A stretch of DNA of 64,000 bases from Rhodopseudomonas_A palustris_F (lineage in GTDB: Bacteria > Pseudomonadota > Alphaproteobacteria > Rhizobiales > Xanthobacteraceae), in NCBI RefSeq assembly GCF_000013745.1, contig NC_007925.1:5084001-5148000 (forward strand), read 5' to 3'. Of this stretch, positions 1 through 8,786 are shown in pieces. Under the pieces are notes generated by a model. It was given only the letters and a program-made list of their open reading frames with translations, made no database searches and had not been told where the DNA came from. The position numbers were made by a program, and so were the translations under genes. Position 1 is the first letter of the stretch. Each line of letters begins with the position of its first letter.

Positions 1-180
1 CGCTCGGCGCGGCCGCAACGCAACTTCGTGATCATCGAAGGCGGAAAATCGTTGCTGTCGGCACCCGGCGCCCCGGCTGATCGCCTTCCGCAGTCGACCG
101 CGGCGGAACAAGGCTCGGGCAGCCTCGATCCGATCGACCCTCCGACCGCGGATTGCTGCGTTGCGCCGAACCGGGGCTGA
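1..180 (+). CDS. C-terminal fragment of an unidentified protein
   Basis: Reading frame 1 is open from the first base to a TGA and gives 59 residues, beginning RSARPQRNFVII and ending CCVAPNRG. The codons look like normal coding sequence for this GC-rich genome, but the tail is low in hydrophobic residues and carries no motif I recognise. It is probably the hydrophilic C-terminus of a gene that starts left of the window. Its function cannot be assigned from this piece. Confidence 0.4.
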   Translation, partial: RSARPQRNFVIIEGGKSLLSAPGAPADRLPQSTAAEQGSGSLDPIDPPTADCCVAPNRG

Positions 181-195
181 GAACGAGCGTTCGCG

Positions 196-378
196 TTATC
201 GCGTGAACTGGATCGCCCACATGATCAGCAGCATCGCCGGCACGCTGATCGCGCAATAGGTGAGCCATTTCAGCAGCCCGGCCGCAATGCCCCGGCGAAA
301 CGCCGCGATCAGCCGATAGGTCATGATGATCCACGGCAGAATGACCCCGACGACGATCGCGTCTACGTACCAACTCAT
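196..378 (-). CDS. small two-helix membrane protein, 60 aa
   Basis: The product starts MSWYVDAIVVGVILPWIIM and has two predicted membrane helices, about residues 5-24 and 41-57, joined by a short basic stretch (FRRG). I chose this ATG because AGGGAA lies six bases upstream; the frame stays open further upstream, but that extension is Arg/Cys-rich and not protein-like. The gene ends 15 bases from the end of the preceding plus-strand gene, so the two converge. No family was recognised. An inner-membrane location is inferred from hydrophobicity only. Confidence 0.55.
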   Translation of the reverse strand: MSWYVDAIVVGVILPWIIMTYRLIAAFRRGIAAGLLKWLTYCAISVPAMLLIMWAIQFTR

Positions 379-764
379 CTCGTGTTCCCTTGCTTCGCGC
401 CAAACATAACATGCGCGAGAGCCCCGCCATGTCGGCAATTGGGATGATGACGTCACCGCGCCGGCGCTGCAGCAACCGTTGATCGCTGTCCGGGCCGCCT
501 TACGCAACGACGCAGATGCAGCGACACCCGCGCACCACGCAGGATTGCAGCGGCGCAATTCGCCGCCCGTTGTGCGGACAATAAGCGGGGTGTGGCGCTG
601 CGCACCGCCACCGAGACCGTCTGTTGGTGATTTCCGCGGCTGAAACCGCGACGACGACATCGAAGTCAACATTCGCTGATGCCGCGCAAAAGCCCCGTGC
701 TATCATCGCCGGCAGCAAACCGTCGGACTTCGGCGGCTGACATCTCGAGAGTGGGAATTGGCGT
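379..764. other. intergenic region between a small membrane-protein gene and mog
   Basis: Both flanking genes read outward, so this stretch should hold two divergent promoters. I see no convincing coding frame, tRNA, tandem repeat or strong palindrome. The long minus-strand open frames crossing it are Arg/Pro/Ala-rich shadows of mog and hypF. Confidence 0.4.
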
Positions 765-1286
765 ATGGTGCGCATCGGCGTTCTGACCGTCTCCGACCGT
801 GCCGCACGCGGCGAATATGAGGATCTCGGCGGCCCCGCCGTGGTCGCCTGGCTCAGCCGCGCCATCACCAGCCCCTGGGAGGCGGTCGGCCGCGTCATTC
901 CGGACGGCGTCGACAGCGTGCGCGAGGCGCTGATCGCGCTGTGCGACGTCGACAAGGTCGACCTGCTGTTGACCACCGGCGGCACCGGCCCGTCGCCGCG
1001 CGACTGCACCCCGGAAGCCACCGAGGCGGTGATCGAACGGCTGATGCCCGGCTTCGGCGAAGCGATGCGGCTCGCCAGCCTGCAACACGTGCCGACCGCG
1101 ATCCTGTCGCGGCAACTCGCCGGCACCCGCGGCAAGACGCTGATCATCAACATGCCCGGCAAGCCGGCCTCGATCGCGGTGTGCCTGGAAGCGGTGTTCG
1201 CCGCGGTGCCGTATTGTCTCGACCTGATGGGCGCCGGGCGGATCGAAACCGACGCCTCGGTGATTGCCGCATTCCGGCCGAAATGA
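765..1286 (+). CDS. mog: molybdopterin adenylyltransferase (MogA/MoaB family)
   Basis: A 173-aa protein of the usual MogA length. It carries the family signatures VLTVSDRAARGEYED at the N-terminus and LLTTGGTGPSPRDCTPE near residues 68-84, plus the INMPGKP segment that binds the adenylylated pterin. MogA adenylylates molybdopterin before molybdenum insertion, in the cytoplasm. The stop overlaps the hypF start as ATGA, so the two are translationally coupled. That pairs molybdenum cofactor synthesis with hydrogenase maturation, as expected beside a molybdenum formate dehydrogenase. The upstream ribosome site is weak (GAGAGTGGGA, loosely spaced). MoaB is the alternative name; the length favours MogA. 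Confidence 0.88.
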   Translation: MVRIGVLTVSDRAARGEYEDLGGPAVVAWLSRAITSPWEAVGRVIPDGVDSVREALIALCDVDKVDLLLTTGGTGPSPRDCTPEATEAVIERLMPGFGEAMRLASLQHVPTAILSRQLAGTRGKTLIINMPGKPASIAVCLEAVFAAVPYCLDLMGAGRIETDASVIAAFRPK

Positions 1287-3640
1287 CGATAGATCGCGGC
1301 GACCGCGATGCGCCGCTGAGCGTGGGCGAACGCATCCGCGTCCGCGGCCTGGTGCAGGGAGTCGGCTTCCGCCCCTTCGTGCACGCGCTGGCGCAGCGCC
1401 TGGCGCTTCTGGGCTCGGTGCACAACGACAGCGAAGGCGTGCTGATTCACGTCGCCGGCGAACGCGCCGCAATCGAGGCGTTGGTCGCGGCGATCAGCGA
1501 TGAGGCGCCGGCACTGGCCCATGTGGTCACGATCGAGCGCGCGCCGTGGAGCGCGCCCTCTGGCCTCGTGACATTTGCGATCGCGTCCTCGCCGGCCGAG
1601 CACGGTGGTCGCAACACCGCGGGCGTGGTGCCGGATGCGCGGATCTGCGCCGCCTGCGCCGCCGAAATCGACACGCCCGGCGAGCGCCGCTATCGCTATG
1701 CGTTTGCCAGTTGCACCGCGTGCGGTCCGCGGTTCTCGATCATCGACGCGATCCCCTACGACCGACCCAACACCACGATGCGCGACTTCGCGCTGTGCGC
1801 GCCATGCCGCAGCGAATACGACTCCCCGGCCGACCGCCGCTTCCACGCCCAGCCGATCGCCTGCCCGGATTGCGGCCCGCAGCTGTGGCTGGAGAACGCC
1901 GCCGGCGCGCGGGTGGCCGCCGACGATCCACTCACCGCCGCCGTCGACGCCTTGCGGCAGGGAAAAATCCTCGCGCTGAAAGGCCTCGGCGGATTTCACT
2001 TGGCCTGCGACGCCGGCAGCGAAGCCGCGGTCGACGCCTTGCGCGCGCGAAAACGTCGCCCCGCCAAACCCTTCGCGCTGATGGCGGCGGATCTCGAAGC
2101 TATCCGGCGCTTCTGCCGGGCCGATGCGCAGGAAGCCGCGCTGCTTTTGAGCCCGGCGGCGCCGATCGTGCTGCTGCCGTGGCGACACCATGAGGGGCTG
2201 GCCGCCGCGGTGGCGCCGAACCAGTCGCTACTCGGCTTCATGCTGCCGACCACGCCGCTGCATCATCTGCTGCTGAATGAATTCGGCGGCGCGCTGGTGA
2301 TGACCAGCGGCAACGTCTCCGGCGAACCTCAAGTGATCGACAATGCCGACGCGCAGCGCAAGCTCGGCGGCTTCGCCGACTGTTTCCTGATGCACGACCG
2401 GCGGATCGCGCGGCGGCTCGACGATTCGGTGGCGCGCGTGGTCGGCGGCGAAACGCGGCTGTTGCGCCACGCCCGCGGCTACGCGCCGGCGCCGCGCACG
2501 CTGCCGCCGGGGTTCGCTGCGGCGCCGCCGGTGCTGGCGCTGGGCGGCGAAATGAAAGGCGCGATTTGTCTCACGCGCAACGACGAGGCGCTGCTGTCGC
2601 ATCACCTCGGCGATCTCGAAGAGCCGTTGACCTATCGCGAATTCGTCCGCGCCATCGACGACTACGCGCAGCTGTTCGACCATCGCCCTTCTCTGCTCGC
2701 GGCCGATCTGCACCCGGCCTATCGCAGCTCAGCCTGGGCCGAGCAAGCCGCCGCCGAGCGTGCTCTGCCGCTTGCGCGCGTGCAGCATCATCACGCGCAT
2801 ATCGCGTCCGCGATGGCGGAGCGGGGCTGGCCGCGCGACGGCGGCCGCGTCGTCGGCATCGCGCTCGACGGCATCGGCTATGGCAGCGACGGCACGGTGT
2901 GGGGCGGCGAGATTCTGCTGTGCGACTACATGGACTTCACCCGGATGGCGCACTTGAAACCGGTGCCGCTGCCGGGCGGCGCCCGCGCGGTGACGCAGCC
3001 GTGGCGCAATCTGCTGGCGCAGCTCGACGCGGCGTTCGGCACTGAGGGCACCGCGGCGTGCCTGCCGGCATTGCCGGGCGGCGCGATCCTCGCCGCGCAA
3101 CAACTTGGCGTGCTGCGGCAGGCGATGGCGCGCGGCATCAATTCGCCGCCGTCGTCGTCCTGCGGCCGGCTATTCGATGCGGTCGCTGCAGCCCTCGCGC
3201 TGGCGCCGGCGCAACTAAGCTTCGAGGGCGAAGCGGCGATGGCGCTGGAGGCGTTGGCCAGCGGCAGCGCTGATACGCGCGGCTATCCGTTTGCGCTCGA
3301 CACCGCGACGACGCCCTGGAGCATCGATCCGGCGCCGATGTGGCGGGCGCTGTTAGACGACCTTGCGGCCGGCGTGCCGATCGCCGCTATCGCGGCACGG
3401 TTTCACTTCGGGCTCGCCGACGCATTCTGTGATTGCGCGCTAAAGATCGCCAAGGCCAACGACGCGCAAGCGATCGCGCTCGGCGGCGGCGTGTTCCAGA
3501 ACGGTCTGTTACTTCAGGCTTGTCTCGCGCGGCTCAGTGCAAGTTCGCTGCCGGTGCTGTCGCCGGCACAAATCCCCGCCAATGACGGCGGGCTGGCTTA
3601 CGGCCAGGCGATCATCGCCGCCGCGCGGGCGCTGGCGTAG
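1283..3640 (+). CDS. hypF: carbamoyltransferase HypF, [NiFe]-hydrogenase maturation
   Basis: A 785-aa protein, full length for HypF. Order of domains: acylphosphatase (VRGLVQGVGFRPFV near residue 20), two zinc-finger-like Cys clusters (CAACAAEI/CTACG and CAPC/CPDCG, about 120-200), a YrdC-like domain, and a Kae1-like C-terminal domain with QHHHAHIASAMAE and ALDGIGYG. HypF transfers the carbamoyl group of carbamoyl phosphate to the C-terminal Cys of HypE, the first step of making the CN ligands of the Ni-Fe site. The ATG chosen overlaps the mog stop; the frame stays open far upstream inside mog but that part is a shadow. It converges on hypE. Confidence 0.95.
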   Translation: MTIDRGDRDAPLSVGERIRVRGLVQGVGFRPFVHALAQRLALLGSVHNDSEGVLIHVAGERAAIEALVAAISDEAPALAHVVTIERAPWSAPSGLVTFAIASSPAEHGGRNTAGVVPDARICAACAAEIDTPGERRYRYAFASCTACGPRFSIIDAIPYDRPNTTMRDFALCAPCRSEYDSPADRRFHAQPIACPDCGPQLWLENAAGARVAADDPLTAAVDALRQGKILALKGLGGFHLACDAGSEAAVDALRARKRRPAKPFALMAADLEAIRRFCRADAQEAALLLSPAAPIVLLPWRHHEGLAAAVAPNQSLLGFMLPTTPLHHLLLNEFGGALVMTSGNVSGEPQVIDNADAQRKLGGFADCFLMHDRRIARRLDDSVARVVGGETRLLRHARGYAPAPRTLPPGFAAAPPVLALGGEMKGAICLTRNDEALLSHHLGDLEEPLTYREFVRAIDDYAQLFDHRPSLLAADLHPAYRSSAWAEQAAAERALPLARVQHHHAHIASAMAERGWPRDGGRVVGIALDGIGYGSDGTVWGGEILLCDYMDFTRMAHLKPVPLPGGARAVTQPWRNLLAQLDAAFGTEGTAACLPALPGGAILAAQQLGVLRQAMARGINSPPSSSCGRLFDAVAAALALAPAQLSFEGEAAMALEALASGSADTRGYPFALDTATTPWSIDPAPMWRALLDDLAAGVPIAAIAARFHFGLADAFCDCALKIAKANDAQAIALGGGVFQNGLLLQACLARLSASSLPVLSPAQIPANDGGLAYGQAIIAAARALA

Positions 3641-3680
3641 CGCGTTCGGCTGGCGCCGCGTTGTCAAAGCAATGCGGCCC

Positions 3681-3816
3681 GTGTCCCGGACGCGCTGCAG
3701 CGTTCTTCACGCTGCTGCGCGAGCCGGGACCGTTCCAAGCGCTGCATTCCGTAACGGCTCCGGCTCTGCAGCGCACCACGCCGCAAGCGCGGCGCGCTGC
3801 GCCGCGTCCGGGGCAC
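3681..3816. repeat. dispersed palindromic intergenic repeat, family A, copy 1
   Basis: The element lies between the convergent hypF and hypE genes. It begins GTGTCCCGGACGCG and ends CGCGTCCGGGGCAC, so its ends are nearly perfect inverted repeats. Internal blocks such as GAGCCGGGACCGTTCCAAGC and TCTGCAGCGCACCACGCCGC recur in the copy at 53233-53365. It has no coding capacity. It could act as a transcription end structure for the two converging genes. Confidence 0.8.
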
Positions 3817-3868
3817 GCTGGCGTATTGCGGGTGCTTGAACTGGTAGGACCGATTCCGACGGAAGCTC

Positions 3869-4903
3869 TCAGCAAATCCGCGGCAATTGATCGCCGATCA
3901 TCAGATCGACCAGTCGCTCGCTGCCGAACCGGGTGCGCATCACCACGTCGCCGGACGGCCCCGCGGTGATCTCGCCGATCGCGCAAGCATCAGTTCCATC
4001 GGCGCGGGCACGCCACGCCGCCAGCGCGGCGTCGGCCTGATCGGCCGGCACCACCGCGACCAAGGTGCCTTCATTGGCGAGATACAAGGGATCGAGGCCC
4101 AAAATTTCGCAGACGCCGTCGACTTCGGGACGCACCGGAATCTTCGCCTCGTCGATCGCGACGCCGATCTTGGCGGCCGCCGCGATTTCGTTCAGCACCG
4201 CGGCGACGCCGCCGCGGGTCGCATCGCGCGCGCAACGCGTGGCGGGCGCGGCCTCAAGCAGCGCATTCATCAGGCCGTTGAGCGGACGGCAATCGCTGAT
4301 CAACTTGGTTTCCAGCAATAGATCGCCGCGCGCGGCCATCACCGCGGCGCCGTGATCGCCGATCGGGCCATTGACCAGCACCACGTCGCCCGGCCGCACA
4401 TTCACCGCGGCGAGATTGCGCCCCGGCGGAAACACCCCGACGCCGGCGGTGGTAATGAACAATCCGTCGGCCGCGCCGCGCTCCACCACCTTGGTGTCGC
4501 CGGTGACGATCAGCACGCCGGCCTCGGCCGCCGAGGCCCGCATCGACGCCACGATGCGGCGCAGCTTTTCGAATTCAAAACCTTCCTCGATCACCACCGC
4601 GCAGGACAGCCACAGCGGCGTGGCGCCGCCGACTGCGAGATCGTTCACCGTGCCGCACACCGCGAGCTTGCCGATATCGCCGCCGGGAAATTCCAGCGGT
4701 CGCACCACGAAGCCGTCGGTGGTGAAGGCGAGCCGCGCGCCAGGCACCGACAGTGCGCCGAGCTCGAGCCGCGCCTGATCTTCCATGACGCCGAGAATCG
4801 GATTGTCGAACGCCGGCATGAACACTTCGGCGACGAGGTCGCGCATCGCCTTGCCGCCGCCGCCATGCGCCAGCGTCACCACCGTCCCAATCAACTTGCT
4901 CAT
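3869..4903 (-). CDS. hypE: hydrogenase maturation protein HypE
   Basis: A 344-aa protein of the PurM/ThiL fold. It ends LPRIC: the C-terminal Cys is the residue carbamoylated by HypF and dehydrated to a thiocyanate, so it is functionally complete. Conserved parts include LAHGGGGKAM near the start, TDGFVVRPLEFPGG, GTVNDLAVGGA and DATRGGVAAVLNEIA. I chose the ATG at MSKLIGTVV because it overlaps the hypD stop as ATGA. It is the last gene of hypB-C-D-E; the family-A palindrome follows. Cytoplasmic; partner of HypF, HypC and HypD. Confidence 0.95.
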   Translation of the reverse strand: MSKLIGTVVTLAHGGGGKAMRDLVAEVFMPAFDNPILGVMEDQARLELGALSVPGARLAFTTDGFVVRPLEFPGGDIGKLAVCGTVNDLAVGGATPLWLSCAVVIEEGFEFEKLRRIVASMRASAAEAGVLIVTGDTKVVERGAADGLFITTAGVGVFPPGRNLAAVNVRPGDVVLVNGPIGDHGAAVMAARGDLLLETKLISDCRPLNGLMNALLEAAPATRCARDATRGGVAAVLNEIAAAAKIGVAIDEAKIPVRPEVDGVCEILGLDPLYLANEGTLVAVVPADQADAALAAWRARADGTDACAIGEITAGPSGDVVMRTRFGSERLVDLMIGDQLPRIC

Positions 4904-6069
4904 ACCGCAGCCTCCGCCGTGGCGACGCGCCGCCCGGCATATTGCCAATACGCCGCGCAAGACCCTTCCGACGACACCATCAGCGCGCCGACCGGCGTTT
5001 CCGGCCGGCACACCGTGCCGAACAGCGGACAATCCGGCGGCTTCACCGCGCCCTTCACCACTTCACCGCAGCGGCAATCCGCCAGTTCGGGCGCGGTCGC
5101 CGCCCGCGTGCCGCCATAGCCGACGCCGAATTTCTGCTCGGCGTCGAACGCGGCGTAGCGGCCGCGAATCTTCATGCCCGACCATTCGATCTCGCCGAGG
5201 CCGCGCCATTCGAAGCTGGCGCGCGGCTCGAACACCGCGTCGATCGCCGCCAGCGCCTGCGGATTGCCGGCCTTGCGCACCACCCGCGCGTACTGATTTT
5301 CCACCTCGGCGCGGCCTTCGACCAGTTGCGTCAGCACCATCGCCACCGATTGCAACAGATCGACCGGCTCGAAGCCCGCGACCACCACCGGGCGGTGGAA
5401 TTGTTCGGCGATGAACTCATACGGCTCCAGCCCGATCACCATGCTGACATGGCCGGGGCCGACGAAGCCGTGGATCTGCATCATCGGGTCCTGCAGCAGC
5501 ACGCGCAGCGGCTGCGGCACCGTGATGTGATTGCAGAACAGCGAGAAATTCTTGATGCCCTCGCGTTCGGCCTGCAGCAGCGTCAGCGCGGTGGCCGGCA
5601 TCGTGGTCTCGAAACCGATGGCGAAGAACACCACTTCGCGGTCCGGCAGCTTGCGCGCCAGCGCCAGCGCATCGAGCGGCGAATAGACGATGCGCACGTC
5701 GGCGCCCTTGGCCTTAGCGACCAGCAGCGAACCCTGCGTGCCCGGCACCCGCACCGCGTCGCCGAAGGTTGCCAGCACCACGCCGGGACGGCTGGCGATC
5801 TCGATGCATTCGTCGATCCGCGCCTGCGGCAGCACGCAGACCGGGCAGCCCGGGCCATGGACGAATTCGATGCCGTCATCGATCAAGCGATCGAGGCCAT
5901 GGCGAAAAATCGTGTGCGTATGGCCGCCGCAGATCTCCATGATCGAGACCGGCTTGTCGTGGGTGGCGCCGAGCGCGGCGGCGAGCCTTGCGATCCGCGT
6001 CAATTCGGCGCGGGCATGCGCCGGATCGCGGAATTCGTCGGCAAAGTTCTTGGCTTGGGTCGCGGTCAT
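4900..6069 (-). CDS. hypD: hydrogenase maturation protein HypD
   Basis: A 389-aa Fe-S protein, slightly longer than the roughly 370 aa common for HypD. Signatures: MEICGGHTHTIFRHG (Cys about residue 47), HGPGCPVCVLP, FFAIGFETTMPAT, and a C-terminal Cys set (CRCGEV, CPLFG, CRPETPVGACMVSSEG-like with Ala at one position) that binds the 4Fe-4S cluster. HypD with HypC forms the scaffold on which the Fe(CN)2CO group is built. It overlaps both hypC and hypE by ATGA junctions, so the block is one translation-coupled unit. Confidence 0.95.
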   Translation of the reverse strand: MTATQAKNFADEFRDPAHARAELTRIARLAAALGATHDKPVSIMEICGGHTHTIFRHGLDRLIDDGIEFVHGPGCPVCVLPQARIDECIEIASRPGVVLATFGDAVRVPGTQGSLLVAKAKGADVRIVYSPLDALALARKLPDREVVFFAIGFETTMPATALTLLQAEREGIKNFSLFCNHITVPQPLRVLLQDPMMQIHGFVGPGHVSMVIGLEPYEFIAEQFHRPVVVAGFEPVDLLQSVAMVLTQLVEGRAEVENQYARVVRKAGNPQALAAIDAVFEPRASFEWRGLGEIEWSGMKIRGRYAAFDAEQKFGVGYGGTRAATAPELADCRCGEVVKGAVKPPDCPLFGTVCRPETPVGALMVSSEGSCAAYWQYAGRRVATAEAAV

Positions 6070-6338
6070 TGCGGCGCCATCACGGCGAGTTCTTCTTCCA
6101 CGGCGCCGGTGGCGTCGAGCAGGTCGAGCGTGATCCGCGCCTCGTCCTCGTCGATCCGCGACACCGCAAAGCCGACATGCAGCAGCACCCAGCGCCCGAT
6201 CAACGCCGCGATCGGTTCAGCGGGATCGCTGACCAGCATCACGTTGATCTCGCGGCGCACGCCCTTGACCTCGGCGAGCGCCAGCATCTTGTCCGCATCG
6301 GTGACGGCGATGATTTGTACGGGAATGCCGAGGCACAT
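6066..6338 (-). CDS. hypC: hydrogenase maturation chaperone HypC (copy 1)
   Basis: A 90-aa protein starting MCLGIPVQIIAV; Cys2, the residue that ligates the Fe precursor, is present. Later HVGFAVSRIDEDEA is the usual HypC/HupF core with its conserved His. HypC shuttles the Fe(CN)2CO unit from HypD to the hydrogenase large-subunit precursor. It sits in the normal place between hypB and hypD and overlaps hypD by four bases. A second hypC-like gene occurs upstream in the same orientation. Confidence 0.93.
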   Translation of the reverse strand: MCLGIPVQIIAVTDADKMLALAEVKGVRREINVMLVSDPAEPIAALIGRWVLLHVGFAVSRIDEDEARITLDLLDATGAVEEELAVMAPQ

Positions 6339-6350
6339 GATGCGTCCGTC

Positions 6351-7256
6351 CTATGTGGCCAATCGGGATTTCAACCAGGCGATCCAGGCATCCATGCCTT
6401 CGCCGCTGCGCGCCGACAGCACCAGCACCTCGACCGCAGGATTGACGCGCCTGGCGTTGGCGGTGAGCACGGCGATATCGGAATCGACGTAAGGCAACAG
6501 ATCGATCTTGTTCACCAGCACCAAGCGCGCGGCGGCGAACATATCGGGATATTTCAGCGGCTTGTCGTCGCCCTCGGTGACCGAGACGATAGCGACCTTG
6601 GCGGCTTCGCCGAGATCGAATGCCGCGGGACAAACCAAGTTGCCGACGTTCTCGATGAACAACACGCCGCCGCGGGCAAGCTCGAGCTGATCGCAAGCGT
6701 GGCCCACCATATGCGCGTCGAGATGGCAGCCCTTGCCGGTGTTGATCTGCACCGCCGGCGCGCCGGCGGCGCGAATCCGGTCGGCGTCGTTGCTGGTCTG
6801 CTGGTCGCCCTCGATGACGCCGACCGGCACGCTGCCGGCGAGCGCTGCGATGGTGCGGGTCAACAGCGTGGTCTTGCCGGAGCCGGGACTCGAAACCAGA
6901 TTCAGCGCCAGCACGCCGGCCTCGGCAAAGCGGGCGCGGTTGCGGGCCGCGAGGCGATCGTTCTCGGCGAGAATATCGCGCTCCAGCACGATGGTTCGCG
7001 AGCTGACGGCGCCGGGCGCCGGCGGCGCCACCGATGCGGCATGGTCGTGATGATGATGGTGATCATGATGATGACCGTCGTGGGCATGGTCATGGGCGTG
7101 GCCGTGTTCGCCGCCGTGACCATGGGCATGATCGTGGTCGTGATGGTCGTGGTCGTGGGCATGGTCGTGATCATGCGGATGGTGGTGCGCATGCCCATGG
7201 GCATCGGCGCCCTCGATGGTGGCTTCGGTTCCGCCGCATCCGCATGTGGTACACAT
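6351..7256 (-). CDS. hypB: nickel-inserting GTPase HypB with histidine-rich nickel store
   Basis: A 301-aa protein starting MCTTCGCGG, the N-terminal high-affinity nickel motif. A very His/Asp-rich stretch follows (about residues 20-75, dozens of His), which in such HypBs stores nickel. Then the GTPase: LVSSPGSGKTTLL P-loop, EGDQQT, NTGKGCHLDAHM with metal-binding Cys/His, and the NKIDLLPY specificity motif. HypB delivers nickel with HypA. I start at the second ATG of the frame because GGAG lies eight bases upstream and the family starts at MCTTCGCG; a start seven codons earlier is possible. Confidence 0.94.
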   Translation of the reverse strand: MCTTCGCGGTEATIEGADAHGHAHHHPHDHDHAHDHDHHDHDHAHGHGGEHGHAHDHAHDGHHHDHHHHHDHAASVAPPAPGAVSSRTIVLERDILAENDRLAARNRARFAEAGVLALNLVSSPGSGKTTLLTRTIAALAGSVPVGVIEGDQQTSNDADRIRAAGAPAVQINTGKGCHLDAHMVGHACDQLELARGGVLFIENVGNLVCPAAFDLGEAAKVAIVSVTEGDDKPLKYPDMFAAARLVLVNKIDLLPYVDSDIAVLTANARRVNPAVEVLVLSARSGEGMDAWIAWLKSRLAT

Positions 7257-7318
7257 CACGTCGTCTCCATTCGCCACGGCGACCGCCTGGCATCGGTTAG
7301 GGTCTGCAAGCCGCCGTC

Positions 7319-8218
7319 TCAGGCCATCGCGGTCAGCACCGGGACCAACTGGCGGGCTTCGTGGATCAGCGCCGCGGTCAACGGCGGAATCGGATCGCGC
7401 TTGGGGTAGAGCAAGCCGACCAGAGCGCTCACTTCGGGCGCGACGATCGGGATCGACACCAATTCCGGCGGCACCGACCAGTCTTCCGCCATGATCCGCG
7501 GCATCACCGTGGCCAGCCGTCCGGCGCGCAGATGCGCGATGCGGACGATGAAGTCGTTGGACTCCATCGCCGGCTGCACGGTGACGCCGACCTCCTTGAA
7601 GATGCGATCATAGATCCGGCGATTCTGCATGTCGGTCGAGGGCAGGCACAACGGCAGCGTCGCCACCTCTTCCCAGGTCACCGTCGGGCGGTCCATCAGC
7701 GGCATGTCGCGGCAGGCGATCAGGCAATAACGCTCATGATACAGCGGCACTTCGGCGTTGCGGCCGAGCGATTCCCGATCGAAATAGGTGATGCCGATAT
7801 CGGTCTCGAGATTCTCCAGCCGGGCCAGGATCTCGGCGGAATTGCACGACGAGATCGAGACGTGCACGCCGGGATGCCGCTCCCAATACGACGCGGTCAG
7901 CCGCGACAGGATCGGCAACGACGTCGGAATCGCCGCGATCCGCAAATTCCCCGCGTAGCCCTGTTTCATCGATTCGATTTCGGCGGTCATCGCGCGAAAA
8001 TCGCCGACGATGCTGCGCGCCCAATCCAGCACCCGCTCGCCTTCGGGCGTGAAGCCCATGAAACGCGCGCCGCGATCGACCAGGATCACGCCGAACTGAA
8101 TCTCCAGTTGCTTGATGGCCGCCGAGAGGTTGGGCTGCGAAACGCCACAGACTTGCGCGGCGCGGCCAAAGTGTTTCTCGCGTCCGAGCGCCAGGAGATA
8201 TTCGAACTTCTCGTACAT
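7319..8218 (-). CDS. LysR-type transcriptional regulator inside the hyp operon
   Basis: A 299-aa LysR protein. The winged helix-turn-helix spans about residues 3-62 (HFGRAAQVCGVSQPNLSAAI), then the linker helix and a periplasmic-binding-like effector domain to the C-terminus. It lies between the second hypC (23 bases upstream) and hypB (62 bases downstream), on the same strand, so it is probably co-transcribed with hydrogenase maturation genes. The ligand is unknown; formate, molybdate or a redox metabolite are guesses from context. LysR proteins usually read divergently from targets, so this placement is unusual. Confidence 0.85.
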   Translation of the reverse strand: MYEKFEYLLALGREKHFGRAAQVCGVSQPNLSAAIKQLEIQFGVILVDRGARFMGFTPEGERVLDWARSIVGDFRAMTAEIESMKQGYAGNLRIAAIPTSLPILSRLTASYWERHPGVHVSISSCNSAEILARLENLETDIGITYFDRESLGRNAEVPLYHERYCLIACRDMPLMDRPTVTWEEVATLPLCLPSTDMQNRRIYDRIFKEVGVTVQPAMESNDFIVRIAHLRAGRLATVMPRIMAEDWSVPPELVSIPIVAPEVSALVGLLYPKRDPIPPLTAALIHEARQLVPVLTAMA

Positions 8219-8241
8219 GCTGCAAAGACCCTACGGAACAA

Positions 8242-8592
8242 TCACGAGGCAGTGTCGGGGAGCGGGCGTCTCTCAGCGCAAAATCCGGGCAGAGCCGGAG
8301 CATCCGTCGTGGATGCGTAGAAATCGTCCAGATCGATGGCGTCCGTTCCGCCTCTCAGCGCCGCGAAGACCTGCTGGCGCGATCGCGCCTCGGCCTCGTC
8401 GATCCGAGAAATGGCGAATCCTGCGTGGATCAGAACGAATGCGCCGACCAAATCCTCGACCGGTCGCTGCGGGCTCACCAGAAGGGCGGCCGAGACGATC
8501 TCATGCGCGGACTCTCCTTCGGCAGCCACGGCGACAAGCATCAGCGCGGAATCGGCAACGGCCACAATCTTACATGGTAGAGCGATGCACAT
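8242..8592 (-). CDS. second HypC/HybG-type hydrogenase chaperone with C-terminal extension
   Basis: A 116-aa protein that starts MCIALPCKIVAV, with the essential Cys2, and has HAGFAISRIDEAEA as the core motif. It is clearly a HypC paralogue of the 90-aa copy, but extends about 25 residues further with no recognised motif (ending RRPLPDTAS). In E. coli, paralogous chaperones HypC and HybG serve different large subunits. Here only HyfG and a HupK-like protein are visible as clients, so a dedicated role is inference. It follows the 42-aa peptide gene by eight bases. Confidence 0.85.
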   Translation of the reverse strand: MCIALPCKIVAVADSALMLVAVAAEGESAHEIVSAALLVSPQRPVEDLVGAFVLIHAGFAISRIDEAEARSRQQVFAALRGGTDAIDLDDFYASTTDAPALPGFCAERRPLPDTAS

Positions 8593-8600
8593 GGCGACGA

Positions 8601-8729
8601 TCAGGTAATGGCGTGAATATTCCCCTGTTCATCCGCGGCCGATGACGGCAGCGGCTTGAGAAGGAGGTAAACGCAGGTTGTGAATTCGACGATTGCAACG
8701 GCTGCGATCCAGTTCAGAGCACGAAACAT
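8601..8729 (-). CDS. 42-aa single-span membrane peptide, first gene after the FNR box
   Basis: Small gene starting MFRALNWIAAVAIVEF and ending NIHAIT. It has one hydrophobic span (about residues 6-24, containing one Cys), followed by a short Pro/Ser/Ala tail. GGAG sits eight bases before the ATG. The FNR/FixK-type box lies 57 bases upstream and hypC copy 2 starts eight bases downstream, so it looks like the first cistron of a hyp operon. I recognise no family. It could be a true small membrane protein or a translated leader. Confidence 0.55.
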   Translation of the reverse strand: MFRALNWIAAVAIVEFTTCVYLLLKPLPSSAADEQGNIHAIT

Positions 8730-8786
8730 GGTCGCAATCTCCAGCAAACCGACGCTCGTACGAATACTTGTAGCCCGTCTTTAGAC

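Noticed and set aside
500..2191. 563-codon minus-strand open frame opposite mog and hypF
   Set aside because: Arg/Ala-rich antisense frame produced by high GC; mog and hypF on the plus strand have full family signatures.
7034..7204. Dense CATGG/TCATG-type repetition that looks like a microsatellite
   Set aside because: It is the codon pattern of the His/Asp-rich nickel-binding region of HypB.
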